Shown one piece after another: positions 43,019-54,213 of a DNA stretch of 64,000 bases. This stretch comes from Cryoendolithus antarcticus (taxonomy: Eukaryota > Ascomycota > Dothideomycetes > Cladosporiales > Cladosporiaceae). Made by a program: the position numbers and the translations under genes. Location: contig NAJO01000079.1 in NCBI GenBank assembly GCA_002077065.1, forward strand, positions 50,556 through 114,555, read 5' to 3'. The stretch's first letter is position 1, and every line of letters begins with the position of its first letter. The notes under the pieces are model-generated. The model ran no database searches. It saw only the letters and a list, made by a program, of their open reading frames with translations, and was not told the origin of the DNA.

Positions 43019-44200
43019 TCATACAGACCCTCCTGACGAACTCGACGCGACACTTTCCGAGCTCATAGCTGGCCTCTCGAGGTCCTTCTTTCCGAGCACC
43101 ACCCTCTCACACCACGAACACCAGCTGCGATTCGCGCCGTTCTGCTCTCGTTGCAGGTACGTGTTGCTACCCCTCTCGTCCTCATACTCTTTGACCACGT
43201 CTCCGACCATGATCCTCTTCTTCACTTTCTTCTTCACACGACCGCCGATGCCCACAATCTCCTGCGTGGTGTAGCTGCTACCTAACCACGAGCGTCCGTC
43301 GAGCTCCGCCTGCGACATCTCGGCTTCGATGGCTGCTAATTCGTCGGCATCACACTCGAGCTCCTTGTATAGCTCGTGTGCAGCAAGGCAATCTCTGCCC
43401 CGTCCGCACTCGACGCCTTCCACGCCCTCACCAATACCTGCACCGATGCCGCCACAGGCAGAATACCGAGTGCGCCAGGCCCAGCCGCGGGTGTATGTAG
43501 TGTCGAACGTCCGCATGCTTAGACCACAAGGCTGACAGAGCCAGACAGAGGATGCGCAAGTGCATGGATCGCGCAGGGTGGTCGGCTCGACATGGCTGTC
43601 ATCAATGCTGCCAGAGATAAGCAAGAGTATCGAGGAATCCATCAAACGTACTTACGACTCCCCAAGTGCCTGACACGATGGCGTACTGACGAGCTTGCTG
43701 ATCGGCGCCTTCATGCATGTTCTACAGAGCCTTCGATGTCGACCTTTGAGTGCAGCAGTGGAAGGTGATTTGACGGTGCAGTTCTGCGAGAGTCTAAGTA
43801 TTTTGTGCGGCTCACAGAGACAGTGTGGCTTACGCGACAGATGATTTTGCTGCATCGTTTGCAATCGCCTACGAGATCACGAGCACATGTGCCGACTTTG
43901 CCACTCGTGAGCCTGTCCGATGGCTTGACATCGCGACCGCGGACAGTCCATTGCTCCAAACCAGCAGTCAGAGCAGAGCCAAGTCGACTACCGATGCTGA
44001 CTTCTTCATTATCGCAGCGTAGGCTCTGTACAATAAGCATTTGCCGGTACTGTAAGAGATTCGCCCTGACTTGTCGACATGTCCGAGATAACTCGTGGAG
44101 GGAGTTCAAGTCTAGGGAACGCGCCAATTGCGATATGATGCTGCGATCTGTGCGTCAGACGAAGCCCACGTCCATGACGAAGGTACTACTCCGATAGCAT
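43019..44200 (-). CDS. Cysteine-rich F-box-like fungal orphan (four exons)
   Basis: Four exons join in frame: 44187-44200, 43834-44140, 43656-43783 and 43019-43607 (345 residues), with introns of 46, 50 and 48 nt. All frames close exactly, which supports the model, although the 14-nt first exon (ATG CTA TCG GAG TA, donor GTACCT) is inferred. The N-terminus MLSEYIISQLARSLDLNSLH then ELSRTCRQVRANLLQYRQML resembles a short F-box-like helix pair. Cys pairs follow: CKRCSKIICRNC, RLCRTC, CTCASSVWLCQPC and, near the end, WCSWC, a possible set of zinc ribbons. The middle is acidic (ELECDADELAAIEAEMSQAE) and the end is Ser-rich. A substrate-adaptor role in ubiquitin ligation would be an inference from the N-terminus only. 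I do not recognise a named family. Confidence 0.75.
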
Positions 44201-46315
44201 ATCACTACGTTTCAGTGCCGAATCCCACTCTTTCTTGTTTAATCCATTTGCTCGGACACACGAAAGGAACGCTCGGAGATTGTACGTACGGATAACAGCC
44301 GAGCGCTGCTGTGACCCTGTTGACATTTGGATTCTCTTGACCAGCTTCACCACTGGTGGCGAAGCCGTCAATTGGTGGACTAGCTTCTGCATCTGGCGGG
44401 TCTTCGTCCTCTAGGCACAGCACGCGGACCATTGTGTGCCGAGTCTTCTGACGGGGTCTGCATTGAAGCAGCTTGCTTCGTTAAAAGTGCGCGTGTACCG
44501 TCCTTTAGGAACGATATATCGCGCAGTGAGACCTCATGGAACGTCGTTGTCCCCACTTCACTAAGGTTCGGGAGGGCGGACGGAAGCGACCTTGTCCCCC
44601 TCCTGACTCGCGCGCTCGCTGCGCAAGTGCAGCCGAACCAATGCAACATGAGTCGATGGCTAAGCAGCAAACGGCGTTCTTTGTACGCTGGTTATCGCAC
44701 TGAAGATGACCGAACTACCTCTCTATGGCAGAAACGGTAGCGAGCTCTTACACTGTATCAGCACTCATTATTGATCAGCCCACATGATATTCCGACTTTG
44801 ATTCCTCTCCAGAAGTCCCGAACCTCCACACATCAGCAGGTTGTCTACACCGATGAACATGGACATTTTACTCAGCCGGCCACGATCACATATATCCGTA
44901 TGCTCGATCAAGTATGCCGATGATCGCCGTTTTCGAGGCTGATCTAGCCAGACCGGAGCGCTTTTGGTGAGGTGGAGCGTCCCTGGAATCATGCAAGCCA
45001 GCCAACGAAGCAGCCAATCGATATCCATGTCCAGAGGCACCAACACTCGCTAAGGTCCACAATCCAGATGAGGAAAGAGGGACACGCAAACCATAATTAT
45101 TCAGCCGCACACAGCGCATGCGTGCACATGCACTCGGCGCACACCGATACTTTCACATGGCCGATCCACAGAGTACGACTGCGACTCTGGTAACGTGAAC
45201 AGAATCACGCAGCTGCTGGATCTCATACGCGTGTAGAAGCTGGCTGACTTTGCGACAGACCAACCTTTGTCCAGATCCTTACATTATGTCAGCATCCCCA
45301 ACGGCGGGATGCCCACGTGCGTAGATTGGGCCTCCACAGAATGTGAAACAGAGCCGAGCAGCCGACGTTGGTCCGTCTGACAAGGGAGAAGATTGCTACA
45401 GTACCTTCGTACGTGCGCAATAGCAATCGAAGATTGCCACTGCGCACATCCAATCGAAAGCTGAAACCGCACATCAGAGTTTGTGTCCATCAACAGAAGA
45501 TCACACCGGTCACGCTAAGTTGATGTTTGCGTCGCTCCGATTGCTTTCGAGATAGGTATCCTCCGAGATGCAGATTTGCTCGAGTCAGGATTCGAGATGT
45601 CAAGATCGCCGCTTCAAGCGCATCAGCAATCACAACCGGATGTATGCAAGTATTGCCGTCGTCTGTAGAAGCTCGCTTGCTGCGTCTATCGTCCGAAACA
45701 GCCAGCTCAGATTACAGCCTATTGTTCAATTATCAAGCCTGCGAATGCGAAGCAAAGGTCGGTATTGTGTCCGCTCTAGCCGCCGAATCCTTCACCGGTG
45801 GCAGGCCGTTAGGACCGCGTCGGCGGGTACGCGAGGCGTCCACAGTGCGCTGGTCTCGATTCCAGGAGCCGCTACTTCGCGAACGATACCGTTTGTGGCA
45901 CATGGGCGTCGAACTTTCACACAAGCCTGCCTGATCCCGGGATTGCGATGCTTGAATGATCGACACCTGGGGAGTTGATTGACCCTATTTTGAAGCGGCA
46001 ATAGTGCTTCTGCAGCGTGGCCTGCAGGCATGCCAGCTGCTCAGGGATAGGTGCATGCGATGCTGTCGAATCCTTCTCCGTGATGCTACGCTCTAGAGCT
46101 ACCTCGTCTTTCAAATCGTTGTTATGTACTATTGACCTCCTCACAGACACATCATGGCAAGCGCAAAGCTAAATTGATGGCTGTTCACATGCTGCTCTTG
46201 TCATCCTATTTCTCGGACACTCATGTTGGTGGCCGTAAACCTGACCCACATAGGGCTCGTGTGGTGAAAGGAGAGCGGTGCACCTCTCCGGCCCCTTCGA
46301 TATAAGTCTTCAGTA
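44201..46315. other. Gene-poor intergenic tract
   Basis: About 2.1 kb between divergent starts of the cysteine-rich orphan and the transcription factor. Short ORFs (up to 136 codons at 45568-45978) lack recognisable motifs. Long upstream regions are common for fungal transcription factor genes. No repeat seen. Confidence 0.5.
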
Positions 46316-49266
46316 ATGGCATCGGGACACAACCCTACCCTGGCCATTGCAGAAGAAGAACGGCCCCTAAATCCCAGAAAGCGTCGGATCACTAGCACTT
46401 CTGGGCCTGCTCAACCGCTCGAAGGTGGACCGTCTGAATCGCGCCAACGATCCGACTCGTCGCCTTATCCGGCAGCCATGGAACGCTCAACGACACCACC
46501 GGATGCTGTCGATGGTGTCAGACGCACCAAGACTGGACGCATCAGCAAGGCCATCAAAGGCCAGCGAGTGCATCACTGTGAGGAATGTGGCAAGGTACGT
46601 CAAGTGATCGTACCCGCTATGTTCTCCACTCGGTTGCGATGTTGAAGGGGTCCGACATATCGCAGACTGCATGTATCACAACAACCCGCCGTGACTTGCG
46701 ACCAGGTCGTGCTGCCCACGGGTCAGCAAGCCCTATCTTCGGATTTTTGCCGCGCCTTCGCTCTGGCACCAACAGCACGATCATATAGCTGACTTGTGAG
46801 TAGACATACACGCGTGCGGAGCATCTACGGTACGCATCGAGGCGTCTACGCAGCCCTTGATCTGTACTGACGGCTATGCACAGACGACACAGCACCAATC
46901 ACAAGCCGGGCGCATTCAGATGTGACTACCCTGATTGCACACGAGCGTTCCATAGAGACGATCTACTTACAAGACACCGAGCACGCCAGTAAGTCTATGT
47001 GAATAGCCCATGGGGAAAGTGGCACCAAGACTGACCATGTAGTGATGAATCACCTGGCCTTGGGAGCCGGCAATCATCCTTGGCTGTCCCGAACTCACCA
47101 CAACCTGGAGAAGCGATAATACCCTTGCCCACACATCCCCACCATGGTACCATGCCATCCACTTTGTCTGGATCGTCTGCTTCGCGGTCACCGGCTTCGA
47201 TCGAGCTCGTCTCTGGTGCGACGCAACCCCCTCGTGAACAGCCCGTAACAGGCAACAAGTAAGTCGCAAGTCAATCATGTTTGAAAAGTCTCGAAAGCTT
47301 TAGCGCCGTCTCGCGACGTCAATAGTGGCATTCGCGTGCAGAGTGTAATTGGTGTGGTCGTAAGCGCTGGCTGACCCGATCCTTCAGGCCCCCTCGTAAA
47401 CAATACATCCCCATGCACGACTTTCGTGCACAGGCCCGGTCTGTCAGCATCACCGAGGCGCACTCGCAACTCTTCACATACGATTACACGGCACAGCCAT
47501 CACCACAGGACTCGTCTGACGACGGAGGCGCGAACCCCTACACCCACCTGCCATACATGCCATCGGTACAGCCAGGTTTTACCGAGTATCAACCATCCAG
47601 CAACCATGACTTCACTGCGTCCAGGTCCTCAATCTCAACGAACGCCAGTGGGCTGCCGTACTGGGGTTTAGGTGCTCAGAGTCCTGCATTTGGGTACAGC
47701 ACTCCTGCGTCCAGCTTATCGTACAGCAATCTGCACAACGGCTGCAACGAACTGTCGCTATACCCACAGCTGGTTCACCAATCTCTTTTCGATCCGGTTC
47801 TTCGCGACAACATGGAAGCGCCACAATTAGCAACGCCCTCGAGTGCTACGTTTGGTCTCGAAGGAATCGACACGGACCTCGGATCCTGGGGCAACGAGGA
47901 GAGATATCTAGCCGCATACTGGCAGAATGTGCATCCCATATGGCCTGTCGTGTGTAAGGCTAGCTTCGATCCAATGACAACTTCTCCGCTCCTGCGCGCG
48001 GCTGTCGTAGCTCTAGGCGCACAATCAATAGGTCTTCGGGATGACTTCCAGAACGCCAAGATTGTACATGAGCGTTGCAGCAAAGTTATCAAGCAACGGA
48101 CGATCGAGATTACTCACAGCTATCGCGACTGTGATATGCAGGCCATACTCCTGGTCGAAGTCTTCGCCGTATTCAGATCTAGGAGACCACCGCTGCAATT
48201 GTCGAAGCCCTTCGAAGGCGTCGTCGCACTGCTCGTAGCGGACCATCTCGCTACGCAGGCATCAGGGAACAGCCTACTAGGTTCATCGACGCAAGCCTAC
48301 GATGCTGGTGACGTGGGAGGAAGACCGCGAATCCTGTCTTCCTGCTACATCCTTGATCGCCAGCACGCAGTCTTTTTTGGACGAAGGAAGAACCCCTTGC
48401 TCGACCAAGTCTCGAGATCTCTCGCATTCCCCCAGCCTCACCTGGTGTGGGACATGATGGGTGCTGAAGTCGGAGGCGGCCTCGCCGGGCTTTCAGGCAG
48501 CACACTGAATCAGATTCTGGACAGCACCGCGAGCTCGCGAGCGGGCAACTCCATAGGCCGCGACATATACCAGTGCCGCATTTCGATCGCATATCTGAGC
48601 GACCTCGGCGATCAAGGCGTTGACAACGCTGCGCAAGAGGAGTACGCGCAAGACATAAAGTCAGTGCTAGAATTCTCAGCAAGAGCGGCGTTGCTGTACC
48701 ACATCACTATGCTTTGTCAACATGCGCACATTCGCGATCTACTTGCAGTTGCTGGTGAGAGCTGGGTCATGGCGGAGAAAATGAGCAGTCAGGCGGAGTA
48801 CACAGCCTCGCAGATTGACACGAGACAGTGGGCGATGGACGCCTCGCACGACTCTAGTCCCGTCCGCTCGGCGCTCACCCACGCCCTGGAAATCCTTCGC
48901 ATCCATCAAGCGAACCCCAGGACCGGTTTGCTGTTCCAGGAATGGGGCGTTTACCTCGCTTCAGTCGTGATCTGGGCTCGTGCGTACGTGAGTGACGAGT
49001 CGAGCCGCAGACTCAGGCTCAGTATTCCAAGCCCGACGGAGCCTCGTGCGTCGGCGCAGGAGCTAGAGCAAGCAGTCACAAACATGATAAGCAACGGTCC
49101 GGCCGCCAATGTTACGTGGCAGCAGGCGAAGAGTGTGTTGCTGTGGACGAAAGGAAAGATCGAGGAGTTGGATGTGCCGCGGAATACTTGCGGATTGACG
49201 AATGGAGCATTGGATGTGCTGGGTAAGCTTGTTACCAGGGGAAACGAGGAGGGTCATTGGTTCTGA
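46316..49266 (+). CDS. Transcription factor with two C2H2 fingers and fungal-specific regulatory domain
   Basis: Five exons join in frame: 46316-46594, 46804-46829, 46884-46988, 47043-47258 and 47388-49266 (834 residues). The splice model is anchored by the fingers, which only appear after joining: finger 1 C88-x2-C91-x12-H104-x3-H108 (HHCEECGKTYTRAEHLRRH) and finger 2 C115-x4-C120-x12-H133-x3-H137 (CDYPDCTRAFHRDDLLTRH). Exon 2 is only 26 nt. A Ser/Pro-rich linker follows (to about residue 280). The rest is a PF04082-like fungal transcription factor domain: RYLAAYWQNVHPIWPVVCKA, LRAAVVALGAQSIG, SCYILDRQHAVFFGRRKNPL and later helical repeats. Combination of C2H2 fingers with this domain is common in filamentous fungi. 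Target genes cannot be deduced from the sequence. Confidence 0.88.
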
Positions 49267-49708
49267 ATGATTGCATCGTGATATACTGCATTGCGGTGAA
49301 GGGAGTAGGGGATGCATGTGCATTGGGCAATCACTCGCATTAGTATTGCGGATGCATCAGGAGCCGCGGGAGTATGACTGGACGATAGATATCATAGACC
49401 AGTAAAACGGGATCTAGATCGAAAAGTCGCTTTGCTACACTCAATCGCGAGACAAAGTCAGTGTCTTGCTCACGTGCCCATAGAAGCACCCAGAAATATG
49501 ACATCGCGGCGTCCAGATTCGGACTTTTGGATGACTTCACTTTGACACAGCGCCACGATCACCACTGCATACATACCTATTTACCAACAACTTCACCCGG
49601 AAATACTCGAACACCAGCCATACCGAGCTTTCAACATACCAGCATCCCAGTATCACCTACATCAGCAGCCGACCTCATTGACCTTGCACACACCCAAACA
49701 CCGCCACA
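49267..49708. other. Intergenic region upstream of MBF1
   Basis: About 440 bases holding the 3' UTR of the transcription factor and the promoter and leader of MBF1. The leader (about 49590-49708) is rich in C and A. No motif claimed. Confidence 0.45.
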
Positions 49709-50255
49709 ATGAGTGACTGGGACCAAGTCACCAAGATTGGTAAGAGCGTGCGAGGCCCAGGAGCCTCCGAACGCGAGACCACGATCAAAGGCAAATCCGC
49801 TCTCAACGCTGCCCAACGTAGCGGAGCAGTCGTAGGCACGGAGAAGAAGTTCGCAACCGCAAATGTATGACCCCTCTGCCCCATAATGTGTCCTTATCTT
49901 CCCGCAGTAACACACTAACAAACATCCTTAGGCCGGCTCTACAGGCCTCGAAGGCCAACGCCTTACGAAAGTCGACCGCGCCGACGGCCCCGTCGCGACG
50001 AAGAAAGTCCCCGAAGAAGTCTCCAAAGCGCTGCAACTCGCTCGCACGCAACTCAAAAACCAGAAGGGTACGACTATGACGCAGAAGGATCTGGCTAGTA
50101 AAGCGAATGTGGACGTGAAGGCTGTGGCGGATTTGGAGCGGACTGGGGCGGACTTCCCGAGTATGGATGTCGTGTTGAAGCTGCAGAAGGCGGCGAATGT
50201 GAGATTGACGGGGAGCAATATTGGGGAGCCGATGTTGGGAAAGAAGAAGACGTAG
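49709..50255 (+). CDS. MBF1: Multiprotein-bridging factor 1
   Basis: Mbf1 bridges bZIP activators and TBP and also acts on stalled ribosomes to prevent frameshifting. Exons 49709-49864 and 49932-50255 join across a 67-nt intron (GTATGA donor, CATCCTTAG end), giving 159 residues, the usual length. The N-terminal MBF1 region reads MSDWDQVTKIGKSVRGPGAS and later AAQRSGAVVGTEKKFATANA. The HTH (Cro/C1-type) domain follows from ALQLARTQLKNQKGTTMTQK through LASKANVDVKAVADLERTGA and MDVVLKLQKAANVRLTGSNI. The end GEPMLGKKKT is typical. The second half of the coding strand is G-rich. Confidence 0.97.
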
Positions 50256-50690
50256 AAGTGTTGAGAGGGAATTTGTATATGTGTTGAGGGATTATGAGGA
50301 ATGAGCGAGCGGTGAGGGCGACTTTGTGGAGGGTTTAGCGACGACATGGATGGCTTGACAGCAGGATATGACAGCCTATGATAGATTGACTGCGGACATG
50401 AATCTGTGGCAGCACATCGAACCTTCTATTGTCCTCGATTTCGACTTGCAGTGCTGGGATAGTTTTGCGACCCCCTCTCAGGCGGACGAAGTGTAGCGGT
50501 TGTGCTTCAGAGAGTGCTGAGAAGAGGCAGTCCTAAGGCTCTGCCGCGAGAATTGGACCGAGGACCACAAGACTACTGCGATATGTTCATCCAGGACTTG
50601 TAGCTGCTCAACATACCCTATAGCCAATCTCGACGGTCATGCAGTCGTCTCTCATGACGTATCTACCATCATGGCCCCGTTCCCAAATCC
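50256..50690. other. Intergenic region between convergent genes
   Basis: About 435 bases between the MBF1 stop and the stop of the PhyH gene. It should be 3' UTR sequence on both sides. Nothing else is seen. Confidence 0.45.
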
Positions 50691-51696
50691 CTACCCTTTT
50701 GTTCCGCCAGCTAATTTCGTGAAGCCGGTCTCAGGTGGCTGCAGCCAGTTCCTCCCATCATACTCCTGATCTCCCGATATTACGTGGAAGGTGTAGATCA
50801 TGCGGCCCTTCCGACTAACATTCTTCTCACTCTTATGCAGTAGATTCCCATGTATAAGCACCAGCGTCCCCGCTTTCACCTCTCCCAACTCGTACACCTC
50901 CTTCTTCACCTCTTCATCCTCCTCCAAGCCCTCCGGCCATTGCGCGCCCTCGTTCTGCACGAAGTGCGTACCTCCGTGCTCCTCGTTCCTCACAAATCGC
51001 TGCCGAATGGGCGCCCTCTTGTGGCTGCCCGCGGCGAAGCTCAGACAGCCGTTCTCAGCCGTGGCGTTCTCGAGTGCGTACCAGAAGCCCACTGCCGACG
51101 GAGGGTCGGTGTAGAGGAATACCGAGTCTTGGTGCGGGGGTACACGGCCGCCAATCTCGGGTTGCTTGCAGATTATCATGCTTTGGAGGACTCTGGGGTC
51201 GTGGAAGCCGAGGGAGTGGGCGATGCGGGCATTCTGGGCGTTGATGGAGGCACGAGCGAAGGGCGGGGAGAGGTGATGGAGGTAGTGGCCAATCTTGTTT
51301 ATGGCTAGATGTTTGGGCTTTGTGAGGGTGCCTTGGGCGTCGAAAGCATCTGGGAGGTCAAATTAGTGCTGCTTCTTCATTTGCACGTTCAAGATGGATT
51401 GTCATACCCTCTTCAAAGAAGAACCGGATCTTGTCTCCAGACTCCAGGAAATACTGATCAGTGACATGCCCGCTTCCCTCGCTGTCGCCAGTCGTGAATT
51501 TGGTCATGGGATGGTCCTCCAATGGGAAATCATTGAGCATCTTGTTCGACTCGCCCAACAACTCCTTGACAGTCTCCTGCGATAGAGCATCCGGAATGAG
51601 GAGGAAGCCATTCGTGTCCCAGAACTCCAATTGCTCCGTAGTGAGACCTTGCGAGCAGTCCGCCGCTGGCGGTGGCGAGATCCTAGAGGGCGCCAT
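50691..51696 (-). CDS. Phytanoyl-CoA dioxygenase (PhyH) family oxygenase
   Basis: An Fe(II)/2-oxoglutarate-dependent oxygenase; PhyH enzymes hydroxylate the alpha carbon of branched acyl-CoAs, but fungal members also act on other substrates. Exons 51408-51696 and 50691-51349 join across a 58-nt intron (GTATGA donor, CTCCCAG end), giving 315 residues from ATG 51694-51696. The iron triad is visible: H169 and D171 in RVPPHQDSVFLYT and H268 in IHGNLLHKSEKN. R279 in SRKGRMIYTFHV is the likely 2-oxoglutarate anchor. The opening LTTEQLEFWDTNGFLLIPDA and the WYALENATAENGCLSFAAGS segment are family hallmarks. No peroxisomal PTS1 is at the end (LAGGTKG) and no PTS2 is evident, so a peroxisomal alpha-oxidation role is not supported. 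It lies 262 bp from a divergent gene. Confidence 0.93.
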
Positions 51697-51958
51697 TGTG
51701 GTAGCAGACAATGGAGTTTAATGTGCGACACTGCGCGACGAGCGTTGGGTTATAGGTACATCTTAGGATGTTGCACGGGATTGCGTGCTGGATATGAGTG
51801 ATGGGGAGGTAGCAAGTACTGATTGCTGCCGAGATAGCGATTTGATGGTCATGGTGGACCTTGGAAGCTCCTCCACGTCACGTCACCTCTCGCCGAAAGA
51901 GGAACTCACCGATTATACCCATTCCTAGCTCTATAATCATTGTACGTACATTGTCGAG
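51697..51958. promoter_or_regulatory. Shared intergenic region of divergent PhyH and TMEM234-like genes
   Basis: A 262-bp gap between divergent start codons. It must hold both promoters. No motif stands out. Confidence 0.4.
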
Positions 51959-52594
51959 ATGGGTTTAGATACTCCAGTACTTGATACTCCGGCGTCGCCT
52001 CCAATATGGCGCTGGATTTTTGGGTTCCTTGCAGTTGGAGCAGCTTGGTACGCGAAATCTACTAGACGACTACTTTGTCTAGGCGCTGAAACTATACTTA
52101 CAGGGGATTGACAACCCCGTTCATGCGCAAGGCAGCCATCTCACGCGACGCTAAACCTCAGGTCCACCGACCTTTTATCGAAGATCCCAGGACGCCATGG
52201 CTGAAACGCAAGTTCTGGGGAATCACCTACGCAGTGCTTGATCTACTCAAAAGTCCTGCATACGCTATCCCGTTACTGCTCAACGTCACTGGATCCGTTT
52301 GGTTCTTCCTTCTTATCGGACAGGCTGGTACGCAGATCCCGCACTCCATGCTCACCGAGATACCAGCTGATAGACCATAGAGCTGTCGCTGACGGTTCCA
52401 ATCACTAACTCCTTGGCCTTCCTGTTCACCGTGCTTGGCGAGTGGTGGGCTGATGGGAAGGTGATAACCCGAGGTAGATCAATCCCTGGGCCTTGATTTC
52501 TGCACGCGCACGGCTGATGGGCGTTCCAGATACATGGATCGGCATGGTGTTCGTGCTTGGTGGCATAAGTTTATGTGTGATCGCCAAAACTTGA
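51959..52594 (+). CDS. TMEM234-like small membrane protein of the EmrE-like superfamily
   Basis: Conserved eukaryotic four-helix protein; transport function is presumed from the superfamily but not shown. Four exons join in frame: 51959-52047, 52104-52327, 52381-52473 and 52530-52594 (156 residues), with introns of 56, 53 and 56 nt. Helix 1 contains the family mark AVGAAWGLTTPFMRKAA, recreated across the first splice. A cytosolic loop with PRTPWLKRKFWG precedes helix 2 (PAYAIPLLLNVTGSVWFFLL). Helix 3 is VPITNSLAFLFTVLGEWW and helix 4 is TWIGMVFVLGGISLCVIAKT, which ends the protein. All four junctions are canonical GT-AG, and only this splicing gives an uninterrupted family match. Confidence 0.88.
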
Positions 52595-52843
52595 GAACGT
52601 TGCCCGTGGACGACATCGCGACCGTTGATGTAGCGTCACAGCCGCCGAAAAAATTGCTGTGTTGGCGCAGACCGCCGAATCCGGCGACCATTATGAGACC
52701 GTCCTGTAGCTGGATACGCTCAGACGGTGTAATCGTATGCCAGGCCAGCCACAGCTCAGCTGCGCAGACCCTCGCATCTTGAAGAGATCGCCTCGCGAAG
52801 TTCCAGGACCTCAATGTAAGACGTGCGGCACGGCAGAAATGCT
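52595..52843. other. Intergenic region between convergent genes
   Basis: About 250 bases between the stops of the TMEM234-like and OTU genes. It holds 3' UTR sequence. Nothing else seen. Confidence 0.4.
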
Positions 52844-53755
52844 TCAAGCGCCCTTCTTCCTCAGACTGTTGTAATGCTCGCCCAACCCAAAGCCGTGCTT
52901 GTAGTAGCCAAGCCATACCTCGCCTTTGCCCTCTCCACTAGACCCGCCCTCGAACTTCTCTACTCTCCCGAAGTCCTGCAAGACGTTGATGTCGATGCCG
53001 TAGGTTTTAGCGAGTGCAAGCAGCTCGAGTTGCCCACCCCACTCCGCGGTGTCTCTCACTTTGTGCAGATACTCGTCCATGGGTTCTTCTAAGAACGGCG
53101 CAAAGTCATCTGGGTGCTTCGCCATATAATAAGCGGCCACAGAGCGAGTGAGCTTATAAGGCTGCACGTCCGCTGTTGCACCGGGTGCAGTGCCAAACGG
53201 AATGTCGAGAAGCTCCAGCTGGTCCGCAATAGCAGAGTAGAGACAATGGCCGTCGGCGCGAATCTCTTTCTCAATCAGACCACGCTCCTTCATGGAGGCG
53301 AGCATACGATCGCGCTCTTGCTTCTTCATATCGGGCAGGCTTTGTGCTTCTTGGGCGGCTTGGCTAGCGATAGCTTCTTGCTCTGCTGCACGCCGAGCGA
53401 GGCGAGCTTTTTGTCTATTCGGCTTGTGACCTCCAGCTCCATGCTCATCCGTCCCGTTCATGCCTCTCGACTCAGCAGCTACATTCGTAGCATTGTGTTC
53501 TACGCCATTAGCAGTGGACGAGACATCATCACCGTAGTGATCGAGCTTTGCCAGGTCCTCTGAAGGATCGTCTACAGGCTCGCCGTTGAGCTCAGCGACC
53601 TCTCGAGCCTGCTGCTCCGCGAGTGTAGCCTCAAGCTGGTGGCACTCATCATTCACGCCTTTGCGAGTTTTCTTACTAGCCTGCTTCTTCTTCTGCGTGA
53701 CGCGACTTTGAAGATCGCGCTGCTCTTTGCGGTGGCGACCTTGCAGCTCTTCCAT
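52844..53755 (-). CDS. OTU2: OTU-domain cysteine protease, Otu2/OTUD6-like deubiquitinase
   Basis: Yeast Otu2 and human OTUD6 are ribosome-associated deubiquitinases. One exon encodes 303 residues from ATG 53753-53755 (MEELQGRHRKEQRDLQSRVT). The N-terminal half is a basic coiled coil with VTQKKKQASKKTRKGVNDEC, the region typical of the Otu2/OTUD6 group, followed by an acidic and Asn/Gly-rich linker and a second helical stretch (QKARLARRAAEQEAIASQAA). The OTU domain starts near residue 150; catalytic residues are D168 and C171 in IRADGHCLYSAIADQL and His294 in GLGEHYNSLRKKG. WGGQLELLALAKTYGIDINV is the conserved OTU core before the His. The stop converges on the TMEM234-like gene. Confidence 0.94.
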   Translation of the reverse strand: MEELQGRHRKEQRDLQSRVTQKKKQASKKTRKGVNDECHQLEATLAEQQAREVAELNGEPVDDPSEDLAKLDHYGDDVSSTANGVEHNATNVAAESRGMNGTDEHGAGGHKPNRQKARLARRAAEQEAIASQAAQEAQSLPDMKKQERDRMLASMKERGLIEKEIRADGHCLYSAIADQLELLDIPFGTAPGATADVQPYKLTRSVAAYYMAKHPDDFAPFLEEPMDEYLHKVRDTAEWGGQLELLALAKTYGIDINVLQDFGRVEKFEGGSSGEGKGEVWLGYYKHGFGLGEHYNSLRKKGA

Positions 53756-54213
53756 CTTCACAGGAGATGGAAAGCTCGCGCTAACACAGCATGAGTCTCG
53801 GGAAGTAAGTAGTCAAATCAAGACAACACAAAATATATGTACCTACCTTCTGTGCAGGTGCCAGTGACCTCAAGCCGATAGGGCTGCATGTCAAGCTTCC
53901 ATGACTCGTGCGAACATAGCAAGGGGCGGAGGGGTTGAGATGAGGCGAGAACATCGTCGCCAATCTCACTTGGTGGTTTGTATGCTGCAATCGGGGTCCG
54001 CATACTATATCGCTGCCACTGCTGTGGTAATTCCGTAGCACAGTGAAGACCTCGTGGACTAATCGAGCTTCCCCCGGCCTACGTCACATGAAATGCTTCT
54101 TGGGCCGAGGCAGTGATAAGCGAGCTCTGAGCATGTAGACACCAAGGCAATGGTTCTCATAGAGTCTCCTCATGCTCGTTGGAATCACACTGGACACCTT
54201 GCAGGCCACCAGC
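53756..54213. promoter_or_regulatory. Shared intergenic region of divergent OTU and GST-like genes
   Basis: About 460 bases between divergent starts. An upstream in-frame ATG for the GST-like gene lies at 54172. No specific motif is claimed. Confidence 0.4.

Noticed and set aside
43711..44127. Unspliced 138-codon minus strand ORF as a separate gene
   Set aside because: Its first two thirds are exon 2 of the cysteine-rich orphan; past the GTAAGC donor it reads into the intron and out of frame.
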